NCBI GenBank assembly: GCA_036732565.1 | Contig: DAINCF010000203.1 | Coordinates: forward strand, 1-11,850 | Direction: 5' to 3' | Source: JAIVJN01 sp036732565 | Lineage (GTDB): Bacteria > Acidobacteriota > Vicinamibacteria > Vicinamibacterales > UBA2999 | Length of the DNA stretch: 11,850 bases | In this document: positions 1 through 6,237 of the stretch, piece by piece | How positions within the stretch are numbered: the stretch's first letter is position 1 | Layout of the letters: each line of letters opens with the position of its first letter | Notes under the pieces: generated by a model | Seen by the model: only the letters and a program-made list of their open reading frames with translations | Database searches by the model: none | What the model was told of the DNA's origin: nothing | Program-made: the position numbers and the translations under genes

Positions 1-285
1 CAGCGATTACTGGCGTACGCGGCGCTCGAGGACGCGGACGATCGGACGATCGCCGATCGGCTCGGCGTCTCGGCCGACGCCGTCCGCCAGACGTGGCGTC
101 GCATCTATCGTCGAGCGGCCGAGATCGATCCGTCCGTGTTGGGGCCGGACGCGACGACCGGCGAGCGGGTCGGGACGCGGGGACCTGAGAAACGCCGACA
201 CCTGCTCGAGTACTTCCGCTTTCATCCCGAGGAGCTGCGTCCATCGATGAAGCGCCCGAGCAGCAACGCGCGCAGACGTGGGTAA
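1..285 (+). CDS. C-terminal part of a helix-turn-helix regulator (5' end outside window)
   Basis: Frame 1 is open from the first base to a TAA at 283-285, giving 94 residues without a start codon, so the gene begins upstream of the window. Residues about 8-40 read as a helix-turn-helix: an acidic helix, then IADRLGVSADAVRQTWRRIY, which resembles the DNA-binding helices of LuxR-type or sigma-70 region 4-type proteins. A basic tail follows, containing EKRRHLLEYFRFHPEELRP. DNA binding is inferred from this pattern only. The sensory or effector part, if there is one, is not visible. The gene ends 31 bases before the convergent LysR-type gene. It could equally be the end of a response regulator or of a stand-alone transcription factor. 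Confidence 0.6.
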   Translation, partial: QRLLAYAALEDADDRTIADRLGVSADAVRQTWRRIYRRAAEIDPSVLGPDATTGERVGTRGPEKRRHLLEYFRFHPEELRPSMKRPSSNARRRG

Positions 286-316
286 CGCGCGAACGCGCTG
301 ATCGAAGAGCTCGACC

Positions 317-1261
317 CTAACTGGCCTTCAAGCGCGGCCGGGAGGTGGCATGCCCGCCGGGGCCTTGGCGAAGCTGGGAAGGGGCGTGCTTCGCCAGCAG
401 ATCGATGAACTCACTGACGTAGTCGACCCTTGCCAGGTCCTTCGGGGTCACGGCGCTCCACTGTCGCCGCAGGCCGCGGGCCGTCAGCGGACGGCCAACG
501 AGCACGCCGCGATCCAGCAGCGGTTGCACGGCCCAGCGCGCCAGGACGGCGACACCGAGCCCGGCGCGGACCATCTCCGTGATTGCCTCGGTCAGCGGCA
601 GCTCCTCGACACGCGGCGTGACGCCAGCGGGCAGCAGCACTTCGTTCAAGACGCGACTGTCGCTCTGCGGTGGATAGATCAGCAGCGTCTCGTCCGCGAG
701 ATCCGTCGGACGGACGAATCGATTCCGCGCCAGCACGTGATCCGGCTTGATCACCACCACCAGCTCGTCGTCGAAGACCGGGCGATGCGCGAGCCGGCGA
801 TCGCGAACCGGTGAGCTGACGATGGCGAGATCGAGCTGACCGGTAAGGAGCTTCGAGAACGGATCCCGTGTGGCCTCGATGTCGATGCGGACTTCGACGC
901 GCGGAAAGCGGCGACGATAGGGCACGAGCAGCGGCGCCAGCCAGTGGTAGCAGGTGTAGCACTCGGTCGTGAGCCGCAGCACGCCGGCGCCTTCGCGTCC
1001 GAGCCGGCGAATGTCGTCTTCGGTTTGCTGCAGGCGTTGCAGCACCTCGCGCGATGCCGCCAGGAGCCGTTCTCCCGCGGTGGTGAGCACGAGCCGTTTG
1101 CCGACGCGCAGGAACAGCGCCGCGCCTAGTCGCGACTCGATGTTGCGGAGCTGGTGACTCAGCGCCGATTGCGTCAGGTGAATGCGCTCACCGGCCTTGG
1201 TCAGGCTGCCGACCTCGGCCACCGCCGCGATCAGCCGCAAGTGCCGTACTTCGAGGTCCAT
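317..1261 (-). CDS. metR: LysR-family transcriptional regulator, MetR-like
   Basis: The 314-residue length is typical of LysR regulators. The N-terminal winged helix-turn-helix spans about residues 3-62 and contains the family signature AGERIHLTQSALSHQLRNIE followed by LG..LF. The rest is the two-lobed effector-binding domain. Several stretches match what I recall of enterobacterial MetR: ECYTCYHWLAPLL (100-112), LADETLLIYPPQ (188-199) and PAGVTP (211-216). MetR activates methionine and one-carbon genes with homocysteine as co-effector; the same ligand here is inference. No met gene adjoins it. It is divergent from the secreted metalloprotease gene, with a 78-base shared gap that carries a short palindrome. 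The ATG at 1261 has no clear Shine-Dalgarno sequence. The C-terminal 20 residues are basic and look unstructured. The LysR call is secure; the MetR subtype is likely. Confidence 0.9.
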   Translation of the reverse strand: MDLEVRHLRLIAAVAEVGSLTKAGERIHLTQSALSHQLRNIESRLGAALFLRVGKRLVLTTAGERLLAASREVLQRLQQTEDDIRRLGREGAGVLRLTTECYTCYHWLAPLLVPYRRRFPRVEVRIDIEATRDPFSKLLTGQLDLAIVSSPVRDRRLAHRPVFDDELVVVIKPDHVLARNRFVRPTDLADETLLIYPPQSDSRVLNEVLLPAGVTPRVEELPLTEAITEMVRAGLGVAVLARWAVQPLLDRGVLVGRPLTARGLRRQWSAVTPKDLARVDYVSEFIDLLAKHAPSQLRQGPGGHATSRPRLKAS

Positions 1262-1339
1262 GGGATCATGAGGCTACTTCACGATTGTGATGATGACAAA
1301 GACTTTGTTTCATGACGAGGGAGGTGTCTACGATGCCGC
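1262..1339. promoter_or_regulatory. Divergent intergenic control region with a 13-bp palindrome
   Basis: This gap lies between the starts of the LysR-type gene (minus) and the metalloprotease gene (plus). It holds a perfect 13-bp palindrome, ACAAAGACTTTGT, at 1296-1308, and a smaller TCAC-N4-GTGA dyad at 1279-1290. LysR proteins commonly bind dyads in the gap with the divergent neighbour and repress themselves, so an operator is plausible. The MetR consensus (TGAA-N5-TTCA) is not present, and no strong -35/-10 pair was found. AGGGAGG at 1318-1324 may serve as ribosome binding site for the plus gene, although it sits 15 bases from the ATG. Confidence 0.35.
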
Positions 1340-1987
1340 ATGGCTGTTCGGTTCGTGGTCGTGGTCGTGTTTCTCTGGTCGATCCCCACTGCGCGCGCGG
1401 ATGAGCGCACGCGCATCGCGCTGGAGGTTCGTAATGGCGTTGCCACATCTCCGTCGGTCCTCGCGACTGCTATCCGAGAAACGGCCGCCATCTGGGCGCC
1501 GTACGGTGTGACCGTCGAGGTCGTATCGCGAGGTCGTACACCTCTCGCGCCGGGCGAGTCCAGGCCTGTTCCGCTGACGTTGGAATCGGCGCGGGCCCGC
1601 GGGCTTGTCAGCCCCGGCAGCACCCCGCTCGGCTGGACCGGTTTCGAACGAGACGGTCAGCCGACCATGCGGATTGCCATCTTCTACGATGCGATCACGC
1701 TGGCGGCCAGCGGCGGGCTGCTGTTCGGGCGTCGCGAGGTCTACGCCTCCAGCCTCCTGGAAGAGCGCCTCATCGGCCGTGTGCTGGGGCGCACGATTGC
1801 GCATGAGGTTGGGCACGTCCTGTTTCGCTCGCCGGGCCACTCCGGCTCGGGGCTCATGCGGGCCGCCCAGTCGGTGACCGAGCTGCAACACCCGAGTAGA
1901 ACGGGCTTTGCGCTCGATGAGCAGGAGGTGGCACGCCTCAAACGGGCGCTGGGGACCACGAACGCCGTAACGGCAACCCGCCATTGA
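1340..1987 (+). CDS. Secreted zinc metalloprotease-like protein
   Basis: The 215-residue protein starts with a hydrophobic stretch (residues 4-14) ending in TARA|DE at about residue 20, a plausible signal peptidase I site. Export to the periplasm or outside is therefore likely. Residues 155-159 are HEVGH, matching the HEXXH zinc-binding motif. A GH pair follows at 166-167, and Met173 in GLMRA looks like a metzincin-type Met-turn. The third histidine is two residues further away than in the classical HEXXHXXGXXH spacing, so the protein is metzincin-like but not standard. The substrate is unknown. The ATG at 1340 has a purine-rich site 15 bases upstream, which is rather far. Its neighbours are the divergent LysR gene and, 63 bases downstream, the exported oxidoreductase; there is no obvious operon partner. 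I do not recognise a named family. Confidence 0.75.
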   Translation: MAVRFVVVVVFLWSIPTARADERTRIALEVRNGVATSPSVLATAIRETAAIWAPYGVTVEVVSRGRTPLAPGESRPVPLTLESARARGLVSPGSTPLGWTGFERDGQPTMRIAIFYDAITLAASGGLLFGRREVYASSLLEERLIGRVLGRTIAHEVGHVLFRSPGHSGSGLMRAAQSVTELQHPSRTGFALDEQEVARLKRALGTTNAVTATRH

Positions 1988-2037
1988 ACACCTGGGATGG
2001 GCGCGGCTCGTATTACACTCATGTCGCGACCACGCAA

Positions 2038-2045
2038 GGGGGAGG
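2038..2045 (+). promoter_or_regulatory. Ribosome binding site that decides a GTG start
   Basis: GGGGGAGG lies 5 bases before the GTG at 2051. In-frame ATGs at 1997 and 2021 have no comparable site, and using them would place extra residues ahead of the Tat signal. The GTG is therefore preferred as the start of the oxidoreductase. Confidence 0.65.
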
Positions 2046-2050
2046 GCACC

Positions 2051-3535
2051 GTGGCAAGCGACCAACACGAGCAGAATCGTCTTTCGCGGCGTGATTTCGG
2101 ATCCCGGCTGGGCACCGCCGCCGCCGGGGTTGTCGTGGGCGCCGAGGTGTTTGGCAGGCGGGCGAACGCCGCCCCCCTTGTCGGCCAACGCGTCCTCGGC
2201 GCCAACGATCGCGTCGTCGTCGCCAGCATCGGCATTCGAGGGCAGGGCAATGCGCTCAAGCGAGGCTTCGCCCGGCTGCCCAATGTGGAGGTCAAGATCC
2301 TCTGCGATCCGGACGCGAACCTGGCCGACGAACGCATCAACGACGCGCGCCTCAAGGACGTCGCGAGCTTCAAGCCGACGTTCACGCAGGACCTGCGCCG
2401 CGTCCTCGAGGACAAGGACATCGACGCGGTCGTCATCGCCACACCGAATCATTGGCACGCGCTGGCCACGATCTGGGCGCTCCAGGCGGGGAAGCACGTG
2501 TTCGTGGAGAAGCCGGCCTCGCACACCGTGGTCGAAGGTCGTCGCATGGTGGAAGCGGCCGCGCGCTACAACAAGATCGTGCAAGTCGGGACGATGAACC
2601 GTAGTCGGACGGTGGTGCGTGAAGCCATTCAGTTCATCCACGACGGGGGCATCGGCCGCGTCTACATGGCGCGTGGCCTGTGCTTCAAGCCGCGGCCGCC
2701 GATCGGGAAGTATCCCGATGGGCCGATGGCGCCGGGTGAAAAGTACTCGTTGACGGTCGGAGCCACGAACTATGAGCCGACCTACGACGAGGCCTACTTG
2801 TCGAAGGTCGATTACGATCTCTGGCTCGGGCCGGCGCCGAAGGCGGCGTTCAATCGCAATCGCTTCCACTACAACTGGCACTGGCACTGGGATTTCGGCA
2901 ACGGCGACACCGGCAACCAGGGGCCGCATCAGTTCGACACGGCGCGGTGGGGGCTGCAGAAACAGGATCACCCGACCAAGATTCGATCGGTGGGTGGCTA
3001 CTTCGGGCCCGAGGCGTCGCAGGAGACGCCGGACACGCAGACCACGCTCTACGAGTACGCGGATGGCACCGTCCTGGAGTTCGCCACGCGCGGCCAGCTC
3101 ACCAACGACGAGGGGACGCAGAAGATCGGCAACCTGTTCTACGGCTCGAAGGGATGGTTGTGGATCGACGGCGACGGGCGCAAGTGGCAGTCGTACTTGG
3201 GTCCGAAGAACGAGAAGGGACCCGGTGCCGATCGCCCCGAGAAGTCCGAGGGTAGCGATCCCAACGTGCTCACCAGCACCGAGTCGCCGCACTATCAGAA
3301 CTTCGTCGATGCGATCAGGGCTGGCGATCAGAAGGTCCTGACCAGCAACATCCTCGATGGCCACCTGTCATCGACGCTGCCGCACCTGGCGAACATCTCG
3401 TATCGCGTCGGCCGTTCGCTCGTGTTCGACGGCAAGACGGAAACGTTCGTCGACGACAAAGCCGCGGACAAGCTGCTGACCCGCGAGTACCGCAAGGGCT
3501 TCGAGCTGCCGAAGTCGTTCACTTCGTCGCTCTAG
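2051..3535 (+). CDS. Tat-exported Gfo/Idh/MocA-family NAD(P)-dependent oxidoreductase
   Basis: From the GTG start the protein has 494 residues. SRRDF at 12-16 followed by a small-residue hydrophobic segment ending near ANA (38-40) is a twin-arginine signal, so it is likely exported already folded with its cofactor. A Rossmann fold follows: VVVASIGIRGQG (55-66) carries the dinucleotide loop. ATPNHWHALAT (130-140) and EKP (153-155) are family hallmarks, EKP holding the catalytic lysine. The second domain contains GNQGPHQFD (288-296), the usual position of the catalytic histidine. Family members oxidise or reduce sugars and cyclitols; the substrate here is unknown. Exported members include Zymomonas glucose-fructose oxidoreductase. 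The gene converges on an exported TIM-barrel isomerase, a pairing that suggests sugar processing in the same compartment. Two strong hairpins follow the stop. Confidence 0.93.
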   Translation: MASDQHEQNRLSRRDFGSRLGTAAAGVVVGAEVFGRRANAAPLVGQRVLGANDRVVVASIGIRGQGNALKRGFARLPNVEVKILCDPDANLADERINDARLKDVASFKPTFTQDLRRVLEDKDIDAVVIATPNHWHALATIWALQAGKHVFVEKPASHTVVEGRRMVEAAARYNKIVQVGTMNRSRTVVREAIQFIHDGGIGRVYMARGLCFKPRPPIGKYPDGPMAPGEKYSLTVGATNYEPTYDEAYLSKVDYDLWLGPAPKAAFNRNRFHYNWHWHWDFGNGDTGNQGPHQFDTARWGLQKQDHPTKIRSVGGYFGPEASQETPDTQTTLYEYADGTVLEFATRGQLTNDEGTQKIGNLFYGSKGWLWIDGDGRKWQSYLGPKNEKGPGADRPEKSEGSDPNVLTSTESPHYQNFVDAIRAGDQKVLTSNILDGHLSSTLPHLANISYRVGRSLVFDGKTETFVDDKAADKLLTREYRKGFELPKSFTSSL

Positions 3536-3537
3536 GT

Positions 3538-3559
3538 GGGGCGGTTCGCGAACCGCCCC
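3538..3559. terminator. Perfect 22-bp palindrome after the oxidoreductase gene
   Basis: The 11-base arm GGGGCGGTTCG at 3538-3548 is followed directly by its exact reverse complement at 3549-3559, starting two bases after the stop codon. No T-run follows, so it is not a textbook intrinsic terminator on the plus strand. In this convergent gap it most likely stops transcription or protects 3' ends. Confidence 0.6.
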
Positions 3560-3580
3560 CGCCATTCTCACATCCTGTCG

Positions 3581-3600
3581 GGCGCCCCTTTGGGGGCGCC
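3581..3600. terminator. GC-rich hairpin in the convergent gap
   Basis: GGCGCCCC (3581-3588) pairs with GGGGCGCC (3593-3600) around a 4-base loop. It lies between the 3' ends of two convergent genes and could act on both strands. Only a very short T stretch (TT) follows. A third, weaker stem (GGCGC/GCGCC, 3627-3640) touches the stop codon of the minus-strand gene. Confidence 0.55.
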
Positions 3601-3639
3601 TTCCAAGCGCAGATCATTCCGATGGTGGCGCCCTAGCGC

Positions 3640-4497
3640 CTACGTTGTGATCGCCGCCAGCACGCCGCGCATGTAGGCAACGGACTCGATCATGCCGGGC
3701 AGCGGGTCCTTGGCCTTGATCTCGTACTCGAGCCCGACCTGCCCCTTGTAGCCGATCTCGATCAGCGTCTTGAACAGCGCCGGGAAGTCGATGACACCCC
3801 GGCCGACTTCCACTTGGCTGTCCTTGTCGGTGGCGACGCGCAAGTCCTTCACGTGCATGTCGTAGAGACGATCGCGGCACTCGCGGCATGCCCGCACCGG
3901 ATCCGCGCCCGTGCGCAACGTGTGACCGACATCGATGCAGAGGCCGAGGCGCGTGTCGCGCGACTTCACGGCTGCGTAGGCATCCTGTGGCCGTGGCCAC
4001 CACTTATCCTCCGGCCCGTGGTTGTGGATGGCGACCTTGATGTCGTAGCGCTTCGCCATCTGCTCGACGGTGTCGAGCCCCGCCGGGTCTGGCGAGACAT
4101 AGATCAGCGGAAACCCCGCGGTCTTCGCATACTGGAAATCCTTCTCGATCTGCGCCGCGTCGTTCGGAAGGTTGATCGTCCCGCCGCCGACGATGGTGAT
4201 GCCCGCGGCCTTGATCTTCGCGGTGATGGTGCGTGTCGTCTCCGGCGGATCGGTCCGCGGGATGTGGACGTCCTTGAACGTCATGTGCGTCACGCCCAGC
4301 GTCTTCGCCATCTCGAGCGCCTGGTCGAGTGGGAACTCCCGCATCGAATACGAGGCGACGCCAAGGGTGAGCCGGCTCGCCCCTGGGGGAACAGGGGGAA
4401 GCTCTACGGCTCGGCTGGTCGATCGGCCGAAGGTGCTCCAGGCGGCGGTTGCAGCGGCCGTCCCAACGAACGTGCGGCGAGAGAGGTATGTAGCCAT
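3640..4497 (-). CDS. Tat-exported sugar isomerase/epimerase-like TIM-barrel protein
   Basis: The 285-residue protein opens with LSRRTFVGTAAATAAW (5-20), a twin-arginine signal, and has a possible cleavage after SRA near residue 30. The body matches the xylose-isomerase-like / AP endonuclease 2 TIM barrel. Visible metal or acid-base positions are HNH at 158-160, D189 and H192 in LCIDVGHT, H215 and K217 in DMHVKDL, and E257 in GLEYEI. Relatives include sugar isomerases, epimerases and enzymes acting on 3-keto sugars; the substrate cannot be read from the sequence. It converges on the exported Gfo/Idh/MocA oxidoreductase, so the two are probably functionally linked but transcribed separately. 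The ribosome binding site is weak. The usual acidic ligand on an earlier strand is not obvious (YVSPDPAG at 133-140), so the metal set may differ from classical members. Confidence 0.88.
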   Translation of the reverse strand: MATYLSRRTFVGTAAATAAWSTFGRSTSRAVELPPVPPGASRLTLGVASYSMREFPLDQALEMAKTLGVTHMTFKDVHIPRTDPPETTRTITAKIKAAGITIVGGGTINLPNDAAQIEKDFQYAKTAGFPLIYVSPDPAGLDTVEQMAKRYDIKVAIHNHGPEDKWWPRPQDAYAAVKSRDTRLGLCIDVGHTLRTGADPVRACRECRDRLYDMHVKDLRVATDKDSQVEVGRGVIDFPALFKTLIEIGYKGQVGLEYEIKAKDPLPGMIESVAYMRGVLAAITT

Positions 4498-4824
4498 GGT
4501 GCCTGTCCCGCCGGTAGCTCGCGTGAGCCAGGGCGGACTCCTCGGCGGATCTTACCCCTGTTCACATCGGATTCGCGCCGCGGCCGTTACGCCGACTTCG
4601 GCCAAAGGCCTTCTGCGAACGGCGCCGGCTCGAGGGCAACGAACGTTGCATGCCGACACTTGTAGCTGCCGACGCGGGACCGCCGAATTCATCGTTCTTC
4701 TCCCGCAGTACCTTTCGCCGACGCAGCCATAGTTGCGCTTCAGACCCACTCCGCCTCCGGCTCCGCTCGCCATCCGTACGCGCAAGTGAATGAGCCTGAA
4801 TAACTTGGCGTGAACAAGGCGGGT
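4498..4824. other. Intergenic stretch without a supported gene
   Basis: This is the space between the start of the TIM-barrel gene (minus) and the promoter candidate of the comEA-like gene (plus). Open frames crossing it are arginine-rich, of mixed composition and without recognisable domains, so I call no gene. It must hold the promoter of the TIM-barrel gene. The part around 4640-4800 is less uniformly GC-rich than the coding DNA and has no clear tRNA, terminator or repeat structure. A decayed gene or mobile element remnant is possible but not shown. Confidence 0.4.
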
Positions 4825-4839
4825 CGGCGCGGCGCTTGC
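4825..4839 (+). promoter_or_regulatory. Candidate -24/-12 (sigma-54) promoter for the comEA-like cluster
   Basis: CGGCGC, five bases, then TTGC: the invariant GG (4826-4827) and GC (4838-4839) have the exact sigma-54 spacing, and eight of the ten consensus bases (TGGCAC-N5-TTGC) match. It would start RNA near 4851, about 90 bases before the ATG at 4943. In GC-rich DNA such matches arise by chance fairly often. The presence of pilus-type genes, which are often sigma-54 dependent, adds some weight. Confidence 0.35.
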
Positions 4840-4858
4840 TCAGTGAGGTCAGCGGTTG

Positions 4859-4916
4859 GCGCGTGACGTTGTCCCGGTGGCCCGTGACCTCCTTCACGCC
4901 CCGAGGCGTCACGCGC
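4859..4916 (+). promoter_or_regulatory. Structured leader with competing inverted repeats before comEA
   Basis: GCGCGTGACG (4859-4868) has a perfect 10-base partner, CGTCACGCGC (4907-4916). Part of that partner can instead pair with CGTGAC at 4883-4888 (GTCACG at 4908-4913), and a third local stem, ACGCC/GGCGT (4896-4909, 4-base loop), uses the same bases. The element ends 26 bases before the start codon and 16 before the ribosome binding site. It may be an RNA control element or a multi-site operator; the family is not recognised. Confidence 0.4.
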
Positions 4917-4942
4917 AGCCACTTACTCACATGGGAGGATCT

Positions 4943-5281
4943 ATGCGCGTTCTCACTTACGCCCTCGTGGCCGCGATCTATCTGATCGGCAGCGCCAGCG
5001 ACGTACGCGGTCAAGAAGGGAAGGCCGGCGCCACAGCCAAAACCGCTGTCGCGGCCGTGGTCAATTTGAACACCGCAACCGTCGAGCAACTCGAGAGTCT
5101 GCCAGGCATCGGTCGCAGCGCCGCCCAACGCATTGTCGAGCATCGGCAGAAGATTGGTGGGTTTCAGAAGATCGAGCAGCTGATGAACGTCAAGGGCATC
5201 GGCGAGAAGAGCTTCTTGAAACTGAAGCCGCTCATTACGGTTACGCCGCCGAAGGCCGACAAACCGACGGGTGGGCAATAG
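4943..5281 (+). CDS. comEA: Secreted ComEA-like helix-hairpin-helix DNA-binding protein
   Basis: The protein has 112 residues from the ATG at 4943, chosen because GGGAGGA (4933-4939) precedes it and because a signal peptide then begins at residue 1 (hydrophobic 4-17, possible cleavage near residues 18-24). A TTG start at 4856 would bury that signal. Mature residues about 40-100 form the ComEA helix-hairpin-helix repeat: VVNLNTATVEQLESLPGIG (39-57), RSAAQRIVEHR, then FQKIEQLMNVKGIG (74-87). The two hairpins are LPGIG and VKGIG. Family members bind incoming double-stranded DNA in the periplasm during natural transformation. This one is small and soluble, as in Gram-negative bacteria. One base separates it from the pseudopilin gene, so co-transcription is nearly certain. 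A general DNA-binding role other than competence cannot be excluded. Confidence 0.88.
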   Translation: MRVLTYALVAAIYLIGSASDVRGQEGKAGATAKTAVAAVVNLNTATVEQLESLPGIGRSAAQRIVEHRQKIGGFQKIEQLMNVKGIGEKSFLKLKPLITVTPPKADKPTGGQ

Positions 5282-5282
5282 C

Positions 5283-5909
5283 ATGACAGGGCTCAGACGT
5301 CGGGGCCTCGAGGCATTGGCTCCGACGCGCGAGCGCGGCGTCGCGATTCTGGACGTCGTGTGCGCCACCGGCTTGATGGCCATCCTTGCAGGGATGTCGG
5401 TCCCTTCGCTCGGCGCATGGCTGGATCGCGATCGCGCGCGCCTCTCGGCGCGGTACCTCGCGGGGAAGCTGCATCAGGCGCGGATGGAGGCACTGAAGCG
5501 CAACGCCGACGTCGCCGTGCGCTTCGGCGACGCCGACCACGGATATCCGTTCACGTTCTTCGTGGATGGCAACGCTAACGGCGTGCTCGAGCGCGACATC
5601 GAAGAGGGCATCGACAAGCCGATCCTGTCGCCCGATCGATTGAGCGATCACTTTCGTGGTGTCACGCTTCGCGTGGTCGAAAGCGTGCCGAACGTCGACG
5701 CGGCAGAGGTCGTGACCGCGGGATCGGATCCGCTGCGCATCGGGCGCAGTAGTCTGGTGTCGTTCAGCCCTGCCGGAACGTGCACGAGCGGCAGCATCTT
5801 CGTCGCTGGGCAATCGGGCCCACAAGCCGCCATTCGCATGCTCGGCGTGACGGGGCGCTTGCGCGTGCTGTGGTTCGAGCGAGCGAGTGGGTCGTGGCGC
5901 ACGGACTGA
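5283..5909 (+). CDS. Type IV pilin-like pseudopilin, GspH/FimT type
   Basis: The protein has 208 residues from the ATG at 5283, one base after the comEA stop; a GTG at 5271 would overlap it and is less likely. A basic leader ends in RERG (16-19). The hydrophobic alpha-1 helix VAILDVVCATGLMAILAGMS (20-39) and VPSL follow, the layout of a class III signal cut by prepilin peptidase after Gly19. Position +1 is Val rather than the usual Phe or Met, and position +5 is Asp24 rather than Glu. The globular part with FTFFVDGNANGVLERD (about 90-105) is typical of the GspH domain of minor pseudopilins in type II secretion and type IV pili. It probably primes or tips a pilus or pseudopilus. The gene overlaps the following PilZ gene by 16 bases if GTG 5894 is the start. 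No major pilin or assembly ATPase lies in the window. Confidence 0.87.
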   Translation: MTGLRRRGLEALAPTRERGVAILDVVCATGLMAILAGMSVPSLGAWLDRDRARLSARYLAGKLHQARMEALKRNADVAVRFGDADHGYPFTFFVDGNANGVLERDIEEGIDKPILSPDRLSDHFRGVTLRVVESVPNVDAAEVVTAGSDPLRIGRSSLVSFSPAGTCTSGSIFVAGQSGPQAAIRMLGVTGRLRVLWFERASGSWRTD

Positions 5910-6229
5910 CCGCTGTCGCCGAGCGGCGTGCTGGCGCGCGATCGGCGCCGTCCGCCACAGTCTGGTCGCCGACCGCGATCCTGCGTCCAGGTCACGAGAT
6001 CACCATCGTCAACCTCACGCCGGGCGGGGTCCTGATCAGAACGAGCACGCGGGTCGTGCCAGGCAAACGTGTCGACCTCCAGCTGCATGGCGACGGCAGA
6101 CGACAATTAGCAGCGGGCCGCGTGCTTCGCTGCCGCGTCGTGGCGGTCAGCCCGCTGTGCTACGAGGCGGCGATCGCCGTAGACGAGAACCTCGCGCTTG
6201 AGGAGCGCACCGGCACGAGTGATGGGTAG
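5894..6229 (+). CDS. Short PilZ-domain protein, probable c-di-GMP binder
   Basis: From GTG 5894 the protein has 111 residues; GTG 5870 in the same frame is an alternative. The start is not fixed by a good ribosome binding site, and overlap with the upstream stop suggests translational coupling. Residues 11-16 are RRAGAR, matching the RRxxxR c-di-GMP-binding motif. NLTPGG at 40-45 matches (D/N)x(S/T)xxG. The strands between and after (ITIVNL, GVLIRT, RVDLQL, YEAAIAV) fit a PilZ beta barrel that fills nearly the whole protein. Stand-alone PilZ proteins pass a c-di-GMP signal to pilus or motility machinery. Placement right after a pseudopilin fits that role, but the partner is not known. Confidence 0.75.
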   Translation: MAHGLTAVAERRAGARSAPSATVWSPTAILRPGHEITIVNLTPGGVLIRTSTRVVPGKRVDLQLHGDGRRQLAAGRVLRCRVVAVSPLCYEAAIAVDENLALEERTGTSDG

Positions 6230-6237
6230 CGGGTATC

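Noticed and set aside
286..298. Hairpin terminator between the first two genes
   Set aside because: The stem GCGCG/CGCGC leaves only a 2-base loop and no T-run follows; too weak to call.
1990..2016. Promoter formed by TTGAAC (1984-1989) and TATTAC (2011-2016)
   Set aside because: The spacer would be 21 bases, outside the usual 16-18, so no call was made.
1328..3364. Very long minus-strand open frame (678 codons)
   Set aside because: It lies opposite the metalloprotease and oxidoreductase genes, is rich in Arg and Val with no domains, and is a typical antisense artefact of GC-rich coding DNA.
4498..4942. tRNA or CRISPR array in the large gap
   Set aside because: No T-arm consensus, no cloverleaf-compatible arms and no regularly spaced repeats were seen here or elsewhere in the window.
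4562..5383. Minus-strand open frame of 273 codons covering the gap and comEA
   Set aside because: It has low-complexity, Arg/Ser-rich composition, overlaps the clear comEA and pseudopilin starts, and has no recognisable motif.
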